NCBI GenBank assembly: GCA_903896675.1
Contig: CAITYU010000087.1
Coordinates: 1 to 64,000, forward strand
Origin: an uncultured Planctomycetaceae bacterium
GTDB lineage: Bacteria; Planctomycetota; Planctomycetia; Planctomycetales; Planctomycetaceae
Length of the DNA stretch: 64,000 nucleotides
Reading direction: 5' to 3'
Part shown: positions 31,201 to 40,955 of the stretch, one piece after another
Layout of the letters: each line of letters opens with the position of its first letter
Position numbering within the stretch: the stretch's first letter is position 1
Position numbers and translations under genes: made by a program
The notes under the pieces: generated by a model
Told to the model about the DNA's origin: nothing
What the model saw: only the letters and a program-made list of their open reading frames with translations
The model's database searches: none

Positions 31201-31341
31201 GCATGGATCGTCAAACACACACTCGGACGCGAACCCGAACCGCAGGAACTGCAACAGGCCCTGCAATTCAGCCGCGAATTCGGACTGCCGGCGTGGTGCC
31301 GAGTCCTGCTGAACAGCAACGAATTCGTTTACATCCGCTGA
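28291..31341 (+). CDS. Planctomycete cytochrome c / DUF1549-DUF1553 protein with internal LamG-like domain
   Basis: [53 protein letters not shown]; LamG-like [40 protein letters not shown]. Confidence 0.92.
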   Translation: [1016 protein letters not shown]

Positions 31342-31344
31342 ATA

Positions 31345-33726
31345 CTACTCCCCCACGCCCCCAAACTGACTCCAGTCCACCAGTTGGATCTCCGGCTGGA
31401 GAATCTCCACAAAATTTGTCCGCGAACTCGTTTTGACGCCACGCCCACCACGTGAACTGACCTGATACTTCGTCTGACCGAAACTCAGCACACTGTCATT
31501 GTCATTTCGTACACGCAGACAGTCACTCGGACGCGACAGCTGCACAATCCCCAGCACCTCGTCCCCGGCCTCCAGCTTCAACCCGCGAACACCCTTACCC
31601 GCACCACCCAGCACAGGCACCTCGTCAATCCGGAAATGCAGCACACGCGCCCGCTTCGATGCCATAAACATCGTCTCGGCCTCACGCACCAGCTCCACCG
31701 CAACCACCTGATCGCCCTTGGCCAGTCGACAGTACTTTCGCCCAGCCTTCGTGGACGCCGTGCGGAAGGATTCAAACGGCAGACGCATGATGTTGCCACC
31801 GCGAGTCGCAATCAGCAGAGTCAGGCCGACACCGTCACCCGTCGACGCCAGTTCCGGCACAAAACGCGAATCCGTCGGCAACGCAGACATCACGCTGACA
31901 CCATCCTGCATCTTCGCCCGCTTCGCCAGCGGTTCACCATAACCCGATGACACAGGAATCTGCTCAATCGGCAGCGTGTAGGCAATGCCGTCCGAACAGA
32001 AAAAGACAACGTGATCCAGCGTACTGCCAGGTACCACGGTCAGCACCGCATCGCCCTCACGCACGCGAGTTCTGGAGACACTGCTGAGCTGCCCTACACG
32101 CTTGATCCAGCCGTCCTTCGTCACCACAACATTCGTGTTTTCCCGCACTATGTACGCCTGCGGATCATACTCCACCACCTCCTCAGCAGAACCCAGCTCG
32201 CTGCGCCGCCCATCCGCAAAGTCCGTTGCCACCTGCTCAAGTTCGGTTGTGATCAGCTTCCACATTTTCGCCTTCGACTTCAGCGTCGCTTCAATCCGCG
32301 CAGCCTCCGCCTGCTTTTCAGCAAGCTCCTCCCGAATCCGCCCGATCTCAAGCTTCGATATCCGATACAACTGCAATTCCAGAATGGCGTCCGTCTGCAG
32401 TTCGTCCAGAGGAAATTCAGCCATCAGCTTTTCCGCCGCATCCCGCTTCCCACTGCTGGCTCGAATGATCTTCAGGGCCCGGTCCAGACCGTCAAAGATG
32501 ATCGCAAATCCCTCAAGAATGTGAATGCGACGCCGCAACTGCTCAAGCTGATACTGCAGCCGACGCTGCACCGTGATGAATCGGAAGTCCAGAAAATACT
32601 GCAGCAACTCCTTCAGACTCAGGACCCGCGGAACCGTCTGGCCATTCTCACCCGGCACCAAACAGGTGGCGTTGTAACTGAAGTTCTGCTCGAGCGATGT
32701 GTGCTTGTACAGATACGCCATCACTGCCTCAGCATCGGCCCCCGGCTTCAGCTCGATCGCAATCCGCAGCCCGTTCTCCTCATTCGTCTCATCGTTGACC
32801 GACTCCAGCTGCGGCAGCCTGCGCGCCGCGATCAATTCACCAATCTCCGTCATCAGCGGACCCGTGGCTGCACCGTACGGGATCGAATGCACAATGATCC
32901 GATTCTCAATCCGCCGACGGCCCTCCTCGTCAAACTTCCACTCGCCGCGAATCCGAATCGAACCACGACCTGTTTCATACATCTCCCGCAATTGTGCCCG
33001 ATCCGTGACGATACGACCGCCCAGCGGAAAATCAGGCCCCTTCACGAAACGCATCAGCTGAGCCACCGATGCGTCCGGATTTTCCACCAGATGCACAGCC
33101 GCCTTCAGCACCTCGGCCAGATTGTGAGGTGGCATGCTGGTCGCCATCCCAACCGCAATCCCCGATGAGCCGTTGACCAGCAGAGCAGGGAATCGCGCCG
33201 GCAGAATCACAGGCTCCTGATCCGCGGCGTCATACGTCAGCCGCATGTCCACCGTATCATAACGCAGCTCACTCATCAGATTCTCGGACAGACGCGTCAG
33301 ACGCGCCTCCGTATAACGACTGGCTGCAGCCCGCAAACCCATGATCGAACCAAAATTCCCCTGACCCTCCACAAGGGGATAACGCAGTGTGAAGTCCTGA
33401 GCAAGGCGGACCAGCGCCTCGTACACAGCCACCTCTCCATGCGGATGAAACGAACCCGTCGTGTCGCCGCAGATCTTGGCACATTTTCGAGTTTTTGCGT
33501 CAGCGGTCAGCCGCAGACGGTCAAACATCACGTACAGAATTCGCCGCTGCACCGGCTTCAGCCCGTCACGGACATCAGGCAACGCCCGGGATGTGATCAC
33601 CGAAAGCGCGTAATTCAGATAACGACGTCGAGTCTCGTCACTGATCGGAACAAACTGTACGCTGGCCTCCGGATCAACCGCAGCACCTGCACCATTACCC
33701 CTGCCAGTCGTCTTTCTGCGAGCCAC
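31345..33726 (-). CDS. Type II DNA topoisomerase subunit A (GyrA/ParC family)
   Basis: [33 protein letters not shown]; active-site [32 protein letters not shown]. Confidence 0.96.
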   Translation of the reverse strand: MARRKTTGRGNGAGAAVDPEASVQFVPISDETRRRYLNYALSVITSRALPDVRDGLKPVQRRILYVMFDRLRLTADAKTRKCAKICGDTTGSFHPHGEVAVYEALVRLAQDFTLRYPLVEGQGNFGSIMGLRAAASRYTEARLTRLSENLMSELRYDTVDMRLTYDAADQEPVILPARFPALLVNGSSGIAVGMATSMPPHNLAEVLKAAVHLVENPDASVAQLMRFVKGPDFPLGGRIVTDRAQLREMYETGRGSIRIRGEWKFDEEGRRRIENRIIVHSIPYGAATGPLMTEIGELIAARRLPQLESVNDETNEENGLRIAIELKPGADAEAVMAYLYKHTSLEQNFSYNATCLVPGENGQTVPRVLSLKELLQYFLDFRFITVQRRLQYQLEQLRRRIHILEGFAIIFDGLDRALKIIRASSGKRDAAEKLMAEFPLDELQTDAILELQLYRISKLEIGRIREELAEKQAEAARIEATLKSKAKMWKLITTELEQVATDFADGRRSELGSAEEVVEYDPQAYIVRENTNVVVTKDGWIKRVGQLSSVSRTRVREGDAVLTVVPGSTLDHVVFFCSDGIAYTLPIEQIPVSSGYGEPLAKRAKMQDGVSVMSALPTDSRFVPELASTGDGVGLTLLIATRGGNIMRLPFESFRTASTKAGRKYCRLAKGDQVVAVELVREAETMFMASKRARVLHFRIDEVPVLGGAGKGVRGLKLEAGDEVLGIVQLSRPSDCLRVRNDNDSVLSFGQTKYQVSSRGGRGVKTSSRTNFVEILQPEIQLVDWSQFGGVGE

Positions 33727-34109
33727 TGCGGCTTCCTTTGCCTGCTGATTCCATGGGATTCCTTACACACAACCCCGTCGGCCACGGCCGAAGCCGGATC
33801 ATAGGCAATCCATCCACAAATCCCCAGATCGACTGGCCGAGTGAACATGCGAAAACAGGAAAACCAGGCAGACTTTCCCGACTGCGAAAGATATCTGGCG
33901 AACAGGTTTTCTGCTGTCTTTCCCGAGCAGACAGCCCTGCGATTGATTCATTACGCCCCCGCAACCCGGCCGAATATCTACACAGGACAGATTCCAGGGG
34001 CAGCGCGCAGACCGTGTTTTCCCCTGAAAAAATCGTCGTTTCTCAGGTTCGGAAGGATTCCGAACAGTTCTGATACAGCGACGCTGGGCGATCCATGGAG
34101 GGGGCCGAA

Positions 34110-34949
34110 ATGTTACGCAGTAGTTTGGTCGCACTGGCCGTCGGTGTGCTGGCAGCAGGCAGCCTGCCGGCTGAGGAAAAGTCCTCCGACAAGCCGGCAC
34201 CACAGGGCATCATGGGCTGGCTCCGTAACCGCGGAGACAGCAGCACTCCCGCAAAAGCCCGCAGCAGCCAGTCGCAGAAGCCGGGCGTGGAACGCGCCGT
34301 CGTCAGCGATGCGGAACGCCAGGCAGTCTCCATCCGCCGAACCGCCGGAAGCCCACAGGATAACAAACCGGCCACTCGCTCGGTTTCAGCTCCCGCTCCA
34401 GCCGCCAAACCCGCTGCTGAAAAGGCCGAACAGCCCCGTCCCATCCGACAGGCCCCGGTCGTACCCAACGCCAACACCGTCTCCGGCCCGCAGTACTTCA
34501 GCGCTGCAGCTCCCGGAAACAGCGCCAGCATTCCGGTCCACCCCGGACGCAACTGGCAGACCTATCAACCCGCCGTGCCCGCTCGACAGACCGCAGCCAC
34601 CACCTTCGCCGGAGTTCAGCAGGCACCTGCCACCGCCGGCCCCGCTCAGCCACTGCCCGGATATCCACAAACCAACGCCAGCCTGTATCCGGCCCCCGTT
34701 GCCGGCATCCCACAGCAAATGGGCGGGTCCGTCATAACAAACCCCGCCCTGCAGCCCCATGAAATGCTCTACTCACACCAGTACAAAGCCCTTTACCCGC
34801 CGTACTACTACGAGGTCAATGGGGGCTGGTTTGTGACCCCCTTCGGTGTCTGGTCTCAGGAAAACTGGAAACTGAAAGGGACCCAGGTGGATGTAAAGTA
34901 TCGCTCTTCCATCAGCCCGTTCGCCTTCTTCACACCCCCGGTTAACTGA
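34110..34949 (+). CDS. Secreted hypothetical protein, Pro/Ala-rich
   Basis: Signal peptide MLRSSLVALAVGVLAAGSLPAEE; C-term HQYKALYPPYYYEVNGGWFVTPFGVWSQENWKLKGT. Confidence 0.75.
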   Translation: MLRSSLVALAVGVLAAGSLPAEEKSSDKPAPQGIMGWLRNRGDSSTPAKARSSQSQKPGVERAVVSDAERQAVSIRRTAGSPQDNKPATRSVSAPAPAAKPAAEKAEQPRPIRQAPVVPNANTVSGPQYFSAAAPGNSASIPVHPGRNWQTYQPAVPARQTAATTFAGVQQAPATAGPAQPLPGYPQTNASLYPAPVAGIPQQMGGSVITNPALQPHEMLYSHQYKALYPPYYYEVNGGWFVTPFGVWSQENWKLKGTQVDVKYRSSISPFAFFTPPVN

Positions 34950-35024
34950 TCCGAACAGCCCGGCAGATCACACCCCGTTTCTCAGCGGCCCATTTCCATA
35001 GCTCTCACTCCGCTCAGGTGGCTT

Positions 35025-36089
35025 ATGATTTCCCCGAAGTTGATGTTGCACACCACAGTAGCCGCATGCCTCGCCTCAATGGCAGGACTCGCCTCCGCCG
35101 ATGATGAAGGAGTTGTACGGATTCCGAACCGGGGCCGAGTGCATGGAGCCGGTACGACATCTGTTCAGCAGACGGCCTTTCTGAACGGTGAAAAATGTGC
35201 TGAAGACGGGAAAGGTGGCCCCTGTGCCGAAGGTGGCAAGGGCGGGCCCTGTGGAGATTCAGGGGCCGGTGGACCGTGTGCCGAAGGCGGTGCTGGAAAT
35301 GCGTGTGGGGAAGCTGCCGGCAACGGGCCATGCGGAGAAGGGCTCGATCCCAATGCCTGTGCTGAATCCAGCCATAGCAATGGCCGTACGAAAAAGGGAC
35401 TGTTCGGCGGCAAAGGACTGCTGGGCGGTGGACTGTTCGGTGGCGGAAACGCCAAAGAGAGTCACGCTGGAGCCGGAAACCGAGCCGGCAATGGCTCGGC
35501 TGCAGGCCATGGCTCCAGCCACGGCAGCAATGCCGGCAGCGGCCACGGCAGCCAGCCCGGTTCCGGTCACGGACCGGCACACGGAAACACGCACGGTCAT
35601 GGCAACGGCAGCGGGACTGGCCACGGTTCAGCCCACGGTAACGGCCTGATCTACCGCCCAACTCATCCAAATGATGCAAATCACGGTGGATTTGGGAACG
35701 GTGGCCGACTGTTCGGTCAGCATGGATCCGGGTATTCTTCCTCACACAGTGGCTGGAACTCCGGTCCCTACGGGGGACCTGCTCACACTGGGAACGAACT
35801 GTGCAATTGTCTGTTCGGATGGGCAATTCCGTCAGGAAACTGTGGACAAGGCCTGCCCCTCTTTGGAAAGTATCACACTGTGTATGCGGATAATCCGGGT
35901 TATGTCAATCCGGCAGACACGCAGCTGTATGCAACTGGTGCCAACGGGTTGCCCGTCGTCATCCCGACGGCTCCCAATGTCAACTACCAGTACAACTACA
36001 GTTCAGGGATGCCCTCCAGTCGCATCACAACACTCGGGACCTGGAATCCCCAGACGGCTCCGCAGCGTATGAAGTTCCAGACATGGTGA
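35025..36089 (+). CDS. Secreted Gly/Cys/His-rich low-complexity protein
   Basis: Signal peptide MISPKLMLHTTVAACLASMAGLASA; repeats GGPCAEGGKGGPCGDSGAGGPCAEGG; then GHGSSHGSNAGSGHGS... Confidence 0.75.
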   Translation: MISPKLMLHTTVAACLASMAGLASADDEGVVRIPNRGRVHGAGTTSVQQTAFLNGEKCAEDGKGGPCAEGGKGGPCGDSGAGGPCAEGGAGNACGEAAGNGPCGEGLDPNACAESSHSNGRTKKGLFGGKGLLGGGLFGGGNAKESHAGAGNRAGNGSAAGHGSSHGSNAGSGHGSQPGSGHGPAHGNTHGHGNGSGTGHGSAHGNGLIYRPTHPNDANHGGFGNGGRLFGQHGSGYSSSHSGWNSGPYGGPAHTGNELCNCLFGWAIPSGNCGQGLPLFGKYHTVYADNPGYVNPADTQLYATGANGLPVVIPTAPNVNYQYNYSSGMPSSRITTLGTWNPQTAPQRMKFQTW

Positions 36090-36188
36090 TCTCACCAGAC
36101 AATGTGTCGTATTGACCGAACAGGGAAGAATGGAGCTTCTCAACAGATTCCAGAATGGATCAGTCAGCTTTTTCCGGAGCGTGGCGTT

Positions 36189-37016
36189 ATGAAGATGTTC
36201 TCAGCAGCCTGCCTTGCAGTCACCACTGCACTGACATTTGCAGGCTCTTCCATGGCTCAGCAGCCCGCCGGAACGGCTCAGGTTCAGGCCATGTCTGTCA
36301 GCCACAGCAACTGCCAGCACTGCCAGAACGGCCAGCAGCACGCAGGACAATGCAATAATCCGTCCTGCCCGCTCAGCCGATTCCAGATCTATCCCGACGG
36401 GGGCTACAACCCGCCCGTCAATATGCCGGTCAACCATAACTGGGCGCAGTATCAGCAGATTCTGCCCGCTCACCCCTATGGAACCGCTGGGGGTGGCTTC
36501 ACAGCCCAGTATCCGATCGTGGCAAATCCCAGCGATACTGCTCAGTCCGGATACTACCTGCACAAAGTTCCTTCGTGGCAGCCACAACCCGGGATGATTC
36601 CGCCAACGCCCAATCCAGCCCTGTTCCATAACCGAGTCTGTCCGGTTCCCGCTCAACCCGGCGTGATTCACCAACACGTTCAGAAACTGCACGCTGCAGA
36701 CACTCGGACGGACAGCGCTGAAGGTGTCGTACGAATTCCGGCTCGGCGGCAGGCTCGACCTGTCAACATGGCGGCCGCTCCAGTGCCCCAACGCGTCGAG
36801 GCTCCGAAACCCGTTGTGACGGCCCCGCGCCCCGTCCCCGCTGCCGAAACACTGGCCACCAGCCAGCCACCAGCAAAAGCCACTGCAGCGCGGCCGCAGC
36901 AGACCACGAAGTCCGTCAGCGCCCACGGGCCGACCAAAGCGACAGTTCGCCCAGCCACCAAAACTGCCGGCCCGGCCAAAAAGCCCGCCTTCCGGCTTTC
37001 TTCACTGTTCGACTGA
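36189..37016 (+). CDS. Secreted hypothetical protein, shares EGVVRIP motif with upstream gene
   Basis: Signal peptide MKMFSAACLAVTTALTFAGSSMAQQ; CQHCQNGQQHAGQCNNPSC; EGVVRIPARRQARP. Confidence 0.75.
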   Translation: MKMFSAACLAVTTALTFAGSSMAQQPAGTAQVQAMSVSHSNCQHCQNGQQHAGQCNNPSCPLSRFQIYPDGGYNPPVNMPVNHNWAQYQQILPAHPYGTAGGGFTAQYPIVANPSDTAQSGYYLHKVPSWQPQPGMIPPTPNPALFHNRVCPVPAQPGVIHQHVQKLHAADTRTDSAEGVVRIPARRQARPVNMAAAPVPQRVEAPKPVVTAPRPVPAAETLATSQPPAKATAARPQQTTKSVSAHGPTKATVRPATKTAGPAKKPAFRLSSLFD

Positions 37017-37040
37017 ACAGATATTGATCCTCCTCCGCAT

Positions 37041-37080
37041 CAGAAAGCTCTGACAGGGCTCACACTGTCAGAGCTTTCTG
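37041..37080. terminator. Bidirectional terminator-like hairpin between convergent genes
   Basis: Perfect 16-bp inverted repeat cagaaagctctgacag / ctgtcagagctttctg, 8-nt loop. Confidence 0.75.
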
Positions 37081-37111
37081 AATTTAGACGGAGCCAGATT
37101 CTCCCAGCATA

Positions 37112-38146
37112 TCAGCCAGCCTGTGATACTGCCGCCGCACCCGGTCGCAACAAAGTATCCACCGAAATCACCGCCGGTTGCAGGCAGACCGCAGCATGCT
37201 CACAAATGCGACGGTCGTACTCACTCTGGTGCACGCTCCTCGCCATATTGTGCCGAGCACCCGCCACAATCCAGTGCTTGGCCCCTGCACCCACCAGACG
37301 GTGCAGCCGTCCAGCAACGTCCCCTGATACATAAGTATCCGCTGTTCCCGAGATCAACAGCACACTCTCGGACTCCAGCCCGGATACTTCATCCTCAAGG
37401 TGCACAAATCGACAACCTTTTCGCCGCTCGTTGTAGGCCATCGCCTGACGCAGTGTTCGCTCCACGTGCCAGTTTGGCACCAGACGATACAGCCACCGCG
37501 GCAACACCAGATCAGCGAAGCGATCCGCAAAAAAACGAATCATCGTCAGCGTACCAAAGGCACTGTCCGCAATCACTCCGCGAACCTTCGGATAGCGAGC
37601 CCCCGTCAGCAGTGCACCCACTCCACCACGACTGACACCAAACACCAGGATCGGCAGAGTACTCAGACGAGGATGCGATTCGATGAAGTCCATCGCTGCA
37701 CTGATGTCCCGCATCTCCAGTTCCGTCATCCAGTGACTGGCAGAATACCCCGCCGGACGATCGCTCTCACCCTGACCACGAAAATCAAAGGAAAACAGCG
37801 CATAACCCTCATCAATCAGGGCCGCACAATACTGCGGGGCCATCCAGTGGTTGCCCTCCATCTCCGGCAGGTAAATCACCAGCCCGGTCGCCTCTGACTG
37901 GTCACCGTTCCAGACACTGCCCCTGAGCGTTAAGCCGTCTGATGTGCGAAATTCGACCGGTTGAGCACGCCGGTCAGGCTTCCCGAGGGTAACGCGAAAC
38001 GCAGGTGCCTTCTCAAGAAAACCCGCAATGGACGGAACCAGCAGACGCCGAGTCGCCAGCATCTCCAGTACCGCCAGGGCACCGAGTATTATTACAGCAT
38101 ATAGCCAGATCAAGGGGAACACTCCAGCTGAGTTGTCAGCATCCAT
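37112..38146 (-). CDS. Alpha/beta hydrolase (membrane-anchored)
   Basis: YALFSFDFRGQGESDRPAG; LVFGVSRGGVGALL nucleophile elbow (GVSRGG); N-term TM segment. Confidence 0.85.
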   Translation of the reverse strand: MDADNSAGVFPLIWLYAVIILGALAVLEMLATRRLLVPSIAGFLEKAPAFRVTLGKPDRRAQPVEFRTSDGLTLRGSVWNGDQSEATGLVIYLPEMEGNHWMAPQYCAALIDEGYALFSFDFRGQGESDRPAGYSASHWMTELEMRDISAAMDFIESHPRLSTLPILVFGVSRGGVGALLTGARYPKVRGVIADSAFGTLTMIRFFADRFADLVLPRWLYRLVPNWHVERTLRQAMAYNERRKGCRFVHLEDEVSGLESESVLLISGTADTYVSGDVAGRLHRLVGAGAKHWIVAGARHNMARSVHQSEYDRRICEHAAVCLQPAVISVDTLLRPGAAAVSQAG

Positions 38147-38292
38147 CGAGTCGTTCAGGATTCGTCAAGCACGTCACCGCGGTCCGACCGCAGGCACCAA
38201 CACAGAATCCATCCGAATCAGAGCCCCTGCAGCCTCTGATCCCCCCCTTCCTGCACCCCCAGGCCAGTAACATCGCCAAAACAGGCTCCGGA

Positions 38293-39579
38293 TCAGCCCG
38301 TAAAGCCCCCCAGTATCAAAGCCACATTCTGCCCGCCAAAACCGAAACTGTTGGACAAGGCGGCCTTGATCCGAGTCTCCCGAGGCTGATTCGGGATGTA
38401 GTCGAGGTCGCAGTCCGGATCCGGAGTTTCATAGTTGATTGTCGGAGGAAGTACACCGTCTCGAATCGCCAGCAGGCAGGTGATGGCCTCCACCGCGCCC
38501 GCAGCAGCGATCAGATGCCCCATCATACTCTTGATGCTGGAAACAGGAGTCTTCCACGCGTGTTCACCCAACCCACCCTTCACAGCCATCGTCTCTACCT
38601 GATCGTTGACGCGAGTGCTTGTCCCGTGAGCATTCACATAGCCGATTTCTTCCGGATTCTTCTCTGCATCCTGCAAAGCCATCCTGATACACGCCACCGC
38701 ACCACGCCCCTCCGGATGAATGTCGGTAATCCGATAAGCATCAGCAGTTGAGCCATAGCCCAGAATCTCGCCATAAATTCGCGCACCACGCGCTTTCGCA
38801 TGCTCGAGCTCTTCCAGCAGCAGCATGCCCGCACCCTCACCCAGCACGAAACCGTCACGGTTAAGATCAAATGGACGCGAAGCCGTCAGCGGAGAATCAT
38901 TTCGCTCAGACAATGCCGTCAACAGGTTGAAACCCGTGACTCCGAACGGGTGAATCATGCTGTGCGCACCACCCGACAGCATCATCTCAGCCTCACCTCG
39001 ACGGATAATCTCAGTCGCTTCGCCGATCGCCTGACTGGAAGCAGCACACGCGGTCAAACAGTTCAGATTCGGGCCCTGAGCATTAAACAGGCTGGACAGA
39101 TGAGCCGCCGGCATGTTCGGCTCCAGCTCCAGTTCGTAACGCGGATTCATACGACTGATAAAACTCTCAGTGAAGTTCCGCAGGTCAATGCGACCATCCC
39201 GGTACGCCTCTGAAACCAGCGACATGAACTGCAGAAAGTTCTGCTGCCCCTCACCCGCACCCAGATACACCCCGAAGCGCGCAGGATTGAAGCCCGGCGA
39301 ATCATGAATCCCCGAATCATGCACAGCCTGTCGAGCAGCCCCGATGGCGAACCGAATATTTCGCCCCGCATCCGCGAATCGCGCCGGATTCTCCACCTGC
39401 ACATCAAAGTCGTAGTCCCGCACTTCGGCAGCAAACTTCGTGGGGAAATTCGTTGCATCAAAATGAGTAATCGGGCCCACACCATTTCGACACTGAAGCT
39501 GGGACTGCCACATCGTCGACACATCATTGCCCAGCGGCGTTACCGCCCCCAGACCAGTTACCACCACGCGACGCTTCAT
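38293..39579 (-). CDS. Beta-ketoacyl-ACP synthase (FabF-like)
   Basis: RRVVVTGLGAVTPLGNDV; NCLTACAASSQAIGEA catalytic Cys; VNAHGTSTRVND; KSMMGHLIAAAGAVEAI. Confidence 0.95.
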   Translation of the reverse strand: MKRRVVVTGLGAVTPLGNDVSTMWQSQLQCRNGVGPITHFDATNFPTKFAAEVRDYDFDVQVENPARFADAGRNIRFAIGAARQAVHDSGIHDSPGFNPARFGVYLGAGEGQQNFLQFMSLVSEAYRDGRIDLRNFTESFISRMNPRYELELEPNMPAAHLSSLFNAQGPNLNCLTACAASSQAIGEATEIIRRGEAEMMLSGGAHSMIHPFGVTGFNLLTALSERNDSPLTASRPFDLNRDGFVLGEGAGMLLLEELEHAKARGARIYGEILGYGSTADAYRITDIHPEGRGAVACIRMALQDAEKNPEEIGYVNAHGTSTRVNDQVETMAVKGGLGEHAWKTPVSSIKSMMGHLIAAAGAVEAITCLLAIRDGVLPPTINYETPDPDCDLDYIPNQPRETRIKAALSNSFGFGGQNVALILGGFTG

Positions 39580-40103
39580 TCCACAGCCTCCCCACGCCGT
39601 CCGTCCACACCCGAAACTTCCGCAGGTGCACCCGAACCAGCCTTCCCCACCGTCAGAATGTCCAGCAGATTCATCCGAAACACAAAGTTCTTCTGGTCAA
39701 TCCGACTGAACTGAGGATCGTCGGTCTTCAAATGCGCAAACACAATCTCGGCTGTGGCCACTGCACGATCACCCACCGTGGCTTCGACCGAGACACTGCC
39801 ACCCTCCTCACGCGCGTCCAGCAGTTCGGCAGAGTAAATCAACTGGTCGCCAGGACAGGCCCAACTGTGAAACACAACCTTCGGGACCTTCGCCAGAATC
39901 ACGTTGTAGCGAAACCCGAAATGCTCGCCCAGCAGAATACCACCAGTCTGAGCCATCCCCTCAATCATCAATGAACCCGGCATCACCGGAAAACCCGGAA
40001 AATGGTCGTGCAGATGCTCCTCCGCAAGACTGACGTTCTTCACAGAACGCGCCCGTTTCCCGGATTCAAACTCGATGAACCGATCGATCCAATACCAGCG
40101 CAT
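39576..40103 (-). CDS. FabA/FabZ-like hotdog 3-hydroxyacyl-ACP dehydratase
   Basis: EEHLHDHFPGFPVMPGSLMIEGMAQTGGILLGEHFGFRYNVILAKV; 4-nt overlap with KAS gene. Confidence 0.9.
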   Translation of the reverse strand: MRWYWIDRFIEFESGKRARSVKNVSLAEEHLHDHFPGFPVMPGSLMIEGMAQTGGILLGEHFGFRYNVILAKVPKVVFHSWACPGDQLIYSAELLDAREEGGSVSVEATVGDRAVATAEIVFAHLKTDDPQFSRIDQKNFVFRMNLLDILTVGKAGSGAPAEVSGVDGRRGEAVE

Positions 40104-40195
40104 GCCACTGCCCGCCGATCAGAATAAGGCCCCCGGAACACGCCCGGGGGACCGACCGCTACGCCAGAAATTCAAGCGAAACCATCCAGTCCGCT

Positions 40196-40582
40196 CTACT
40201 TCAGACGGGCCGCAATGAAACGCACAATCATGCCGACAGTAAACAAATCGGAAATCCTGCTCAGGACTGGATCCTTCGCAAATGACTCCACATCTGCATG
40301 CGGCATCTTGCGACGCAGCTCCTCAAGACCCTCAGCAGTCACCTTGCCCCCAGCCACAAAACCAGCATCCGCCGATGCCAGATTCTCAGGGAACAGCTCG
40401 CCACGCGGAATCTTGATGTCAAACGACTTCTCCAGACGGAACACAATGTCCAGAAAGTCAATCGACTCAGCTCCCAGATCCCCAATCAAAGTTGCCGTTG
40501 GTGTGACCTCGTCATCGTCCACACCCAGTGCGTCCACCAGTGTCCCGCGAACTTTGTCCAGGATTTCTTCTTCAGAGGGCAT
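40196..40582 (-). CDS. Acyl carrier protein with extended C-terminus
   Basis: EEEILDKVRGTLVDALGVDDDEVTPTATLIGDLGAESIDFLDIVFRLEKSFDIKIPRGELFP. Confidence 0.9.
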   Translation of the reverse strand: MPSEEEILDKVRGTLVDALGVDDDEVTPTATLIGDLGAESIDFLDIVFRLEKSFDIKIPRGELFPENLASADAGFVAGGKVTAEGLEELRRKMPHADVESFAKDPVLSRISDLFTVGMIVRFIAARLK

Positions 40583-40955
40583 CGAACAGTTTCTCCTGAG
40601 CCGGAAGCTGAACTTCCTGCCGACGTCGCCAATCCAAATCAACCCGTTCCGAATCGGCAACGTGATTCAGTACAGGCACCCAGTTGCCGCCAAAGCTATC
40701 GCCCTGACGATCCGAAGCCGATCAATCGGCCCCCAAAGAAACTCCCCAGCCTCCCCTGGCCGGTTTGTCCCCAAGCTCCTATTGTTGCCGGAAAACCGAT
40801 CCACTTCCAGACATTCCTGCCCAGCAACCAGCTACTAAGATCAATCTCTGCCATTTTGGCAGAAAAACTCCTCAAAATCGGGAAGCTTCCCCAAACGCGA
40901 GACTTCGGTAAGGACCAAACAACTTTTTCAGCCCTCCCAAAGCCACAAATACACG

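Noticed and set aside
32011-33168. 385-aa + strand ORF
   Set aside because: Antisense to the topoisomerase subunit; no domain
33841-34737. 298-aa ORF on + overlapping the secreted protein gene at 34110-34949
   Set aside because: Out-of-frame; Pro/Arg/Ser-rich shadow translation, no signal peptide or domain; the 34110 frame has a signal peptide
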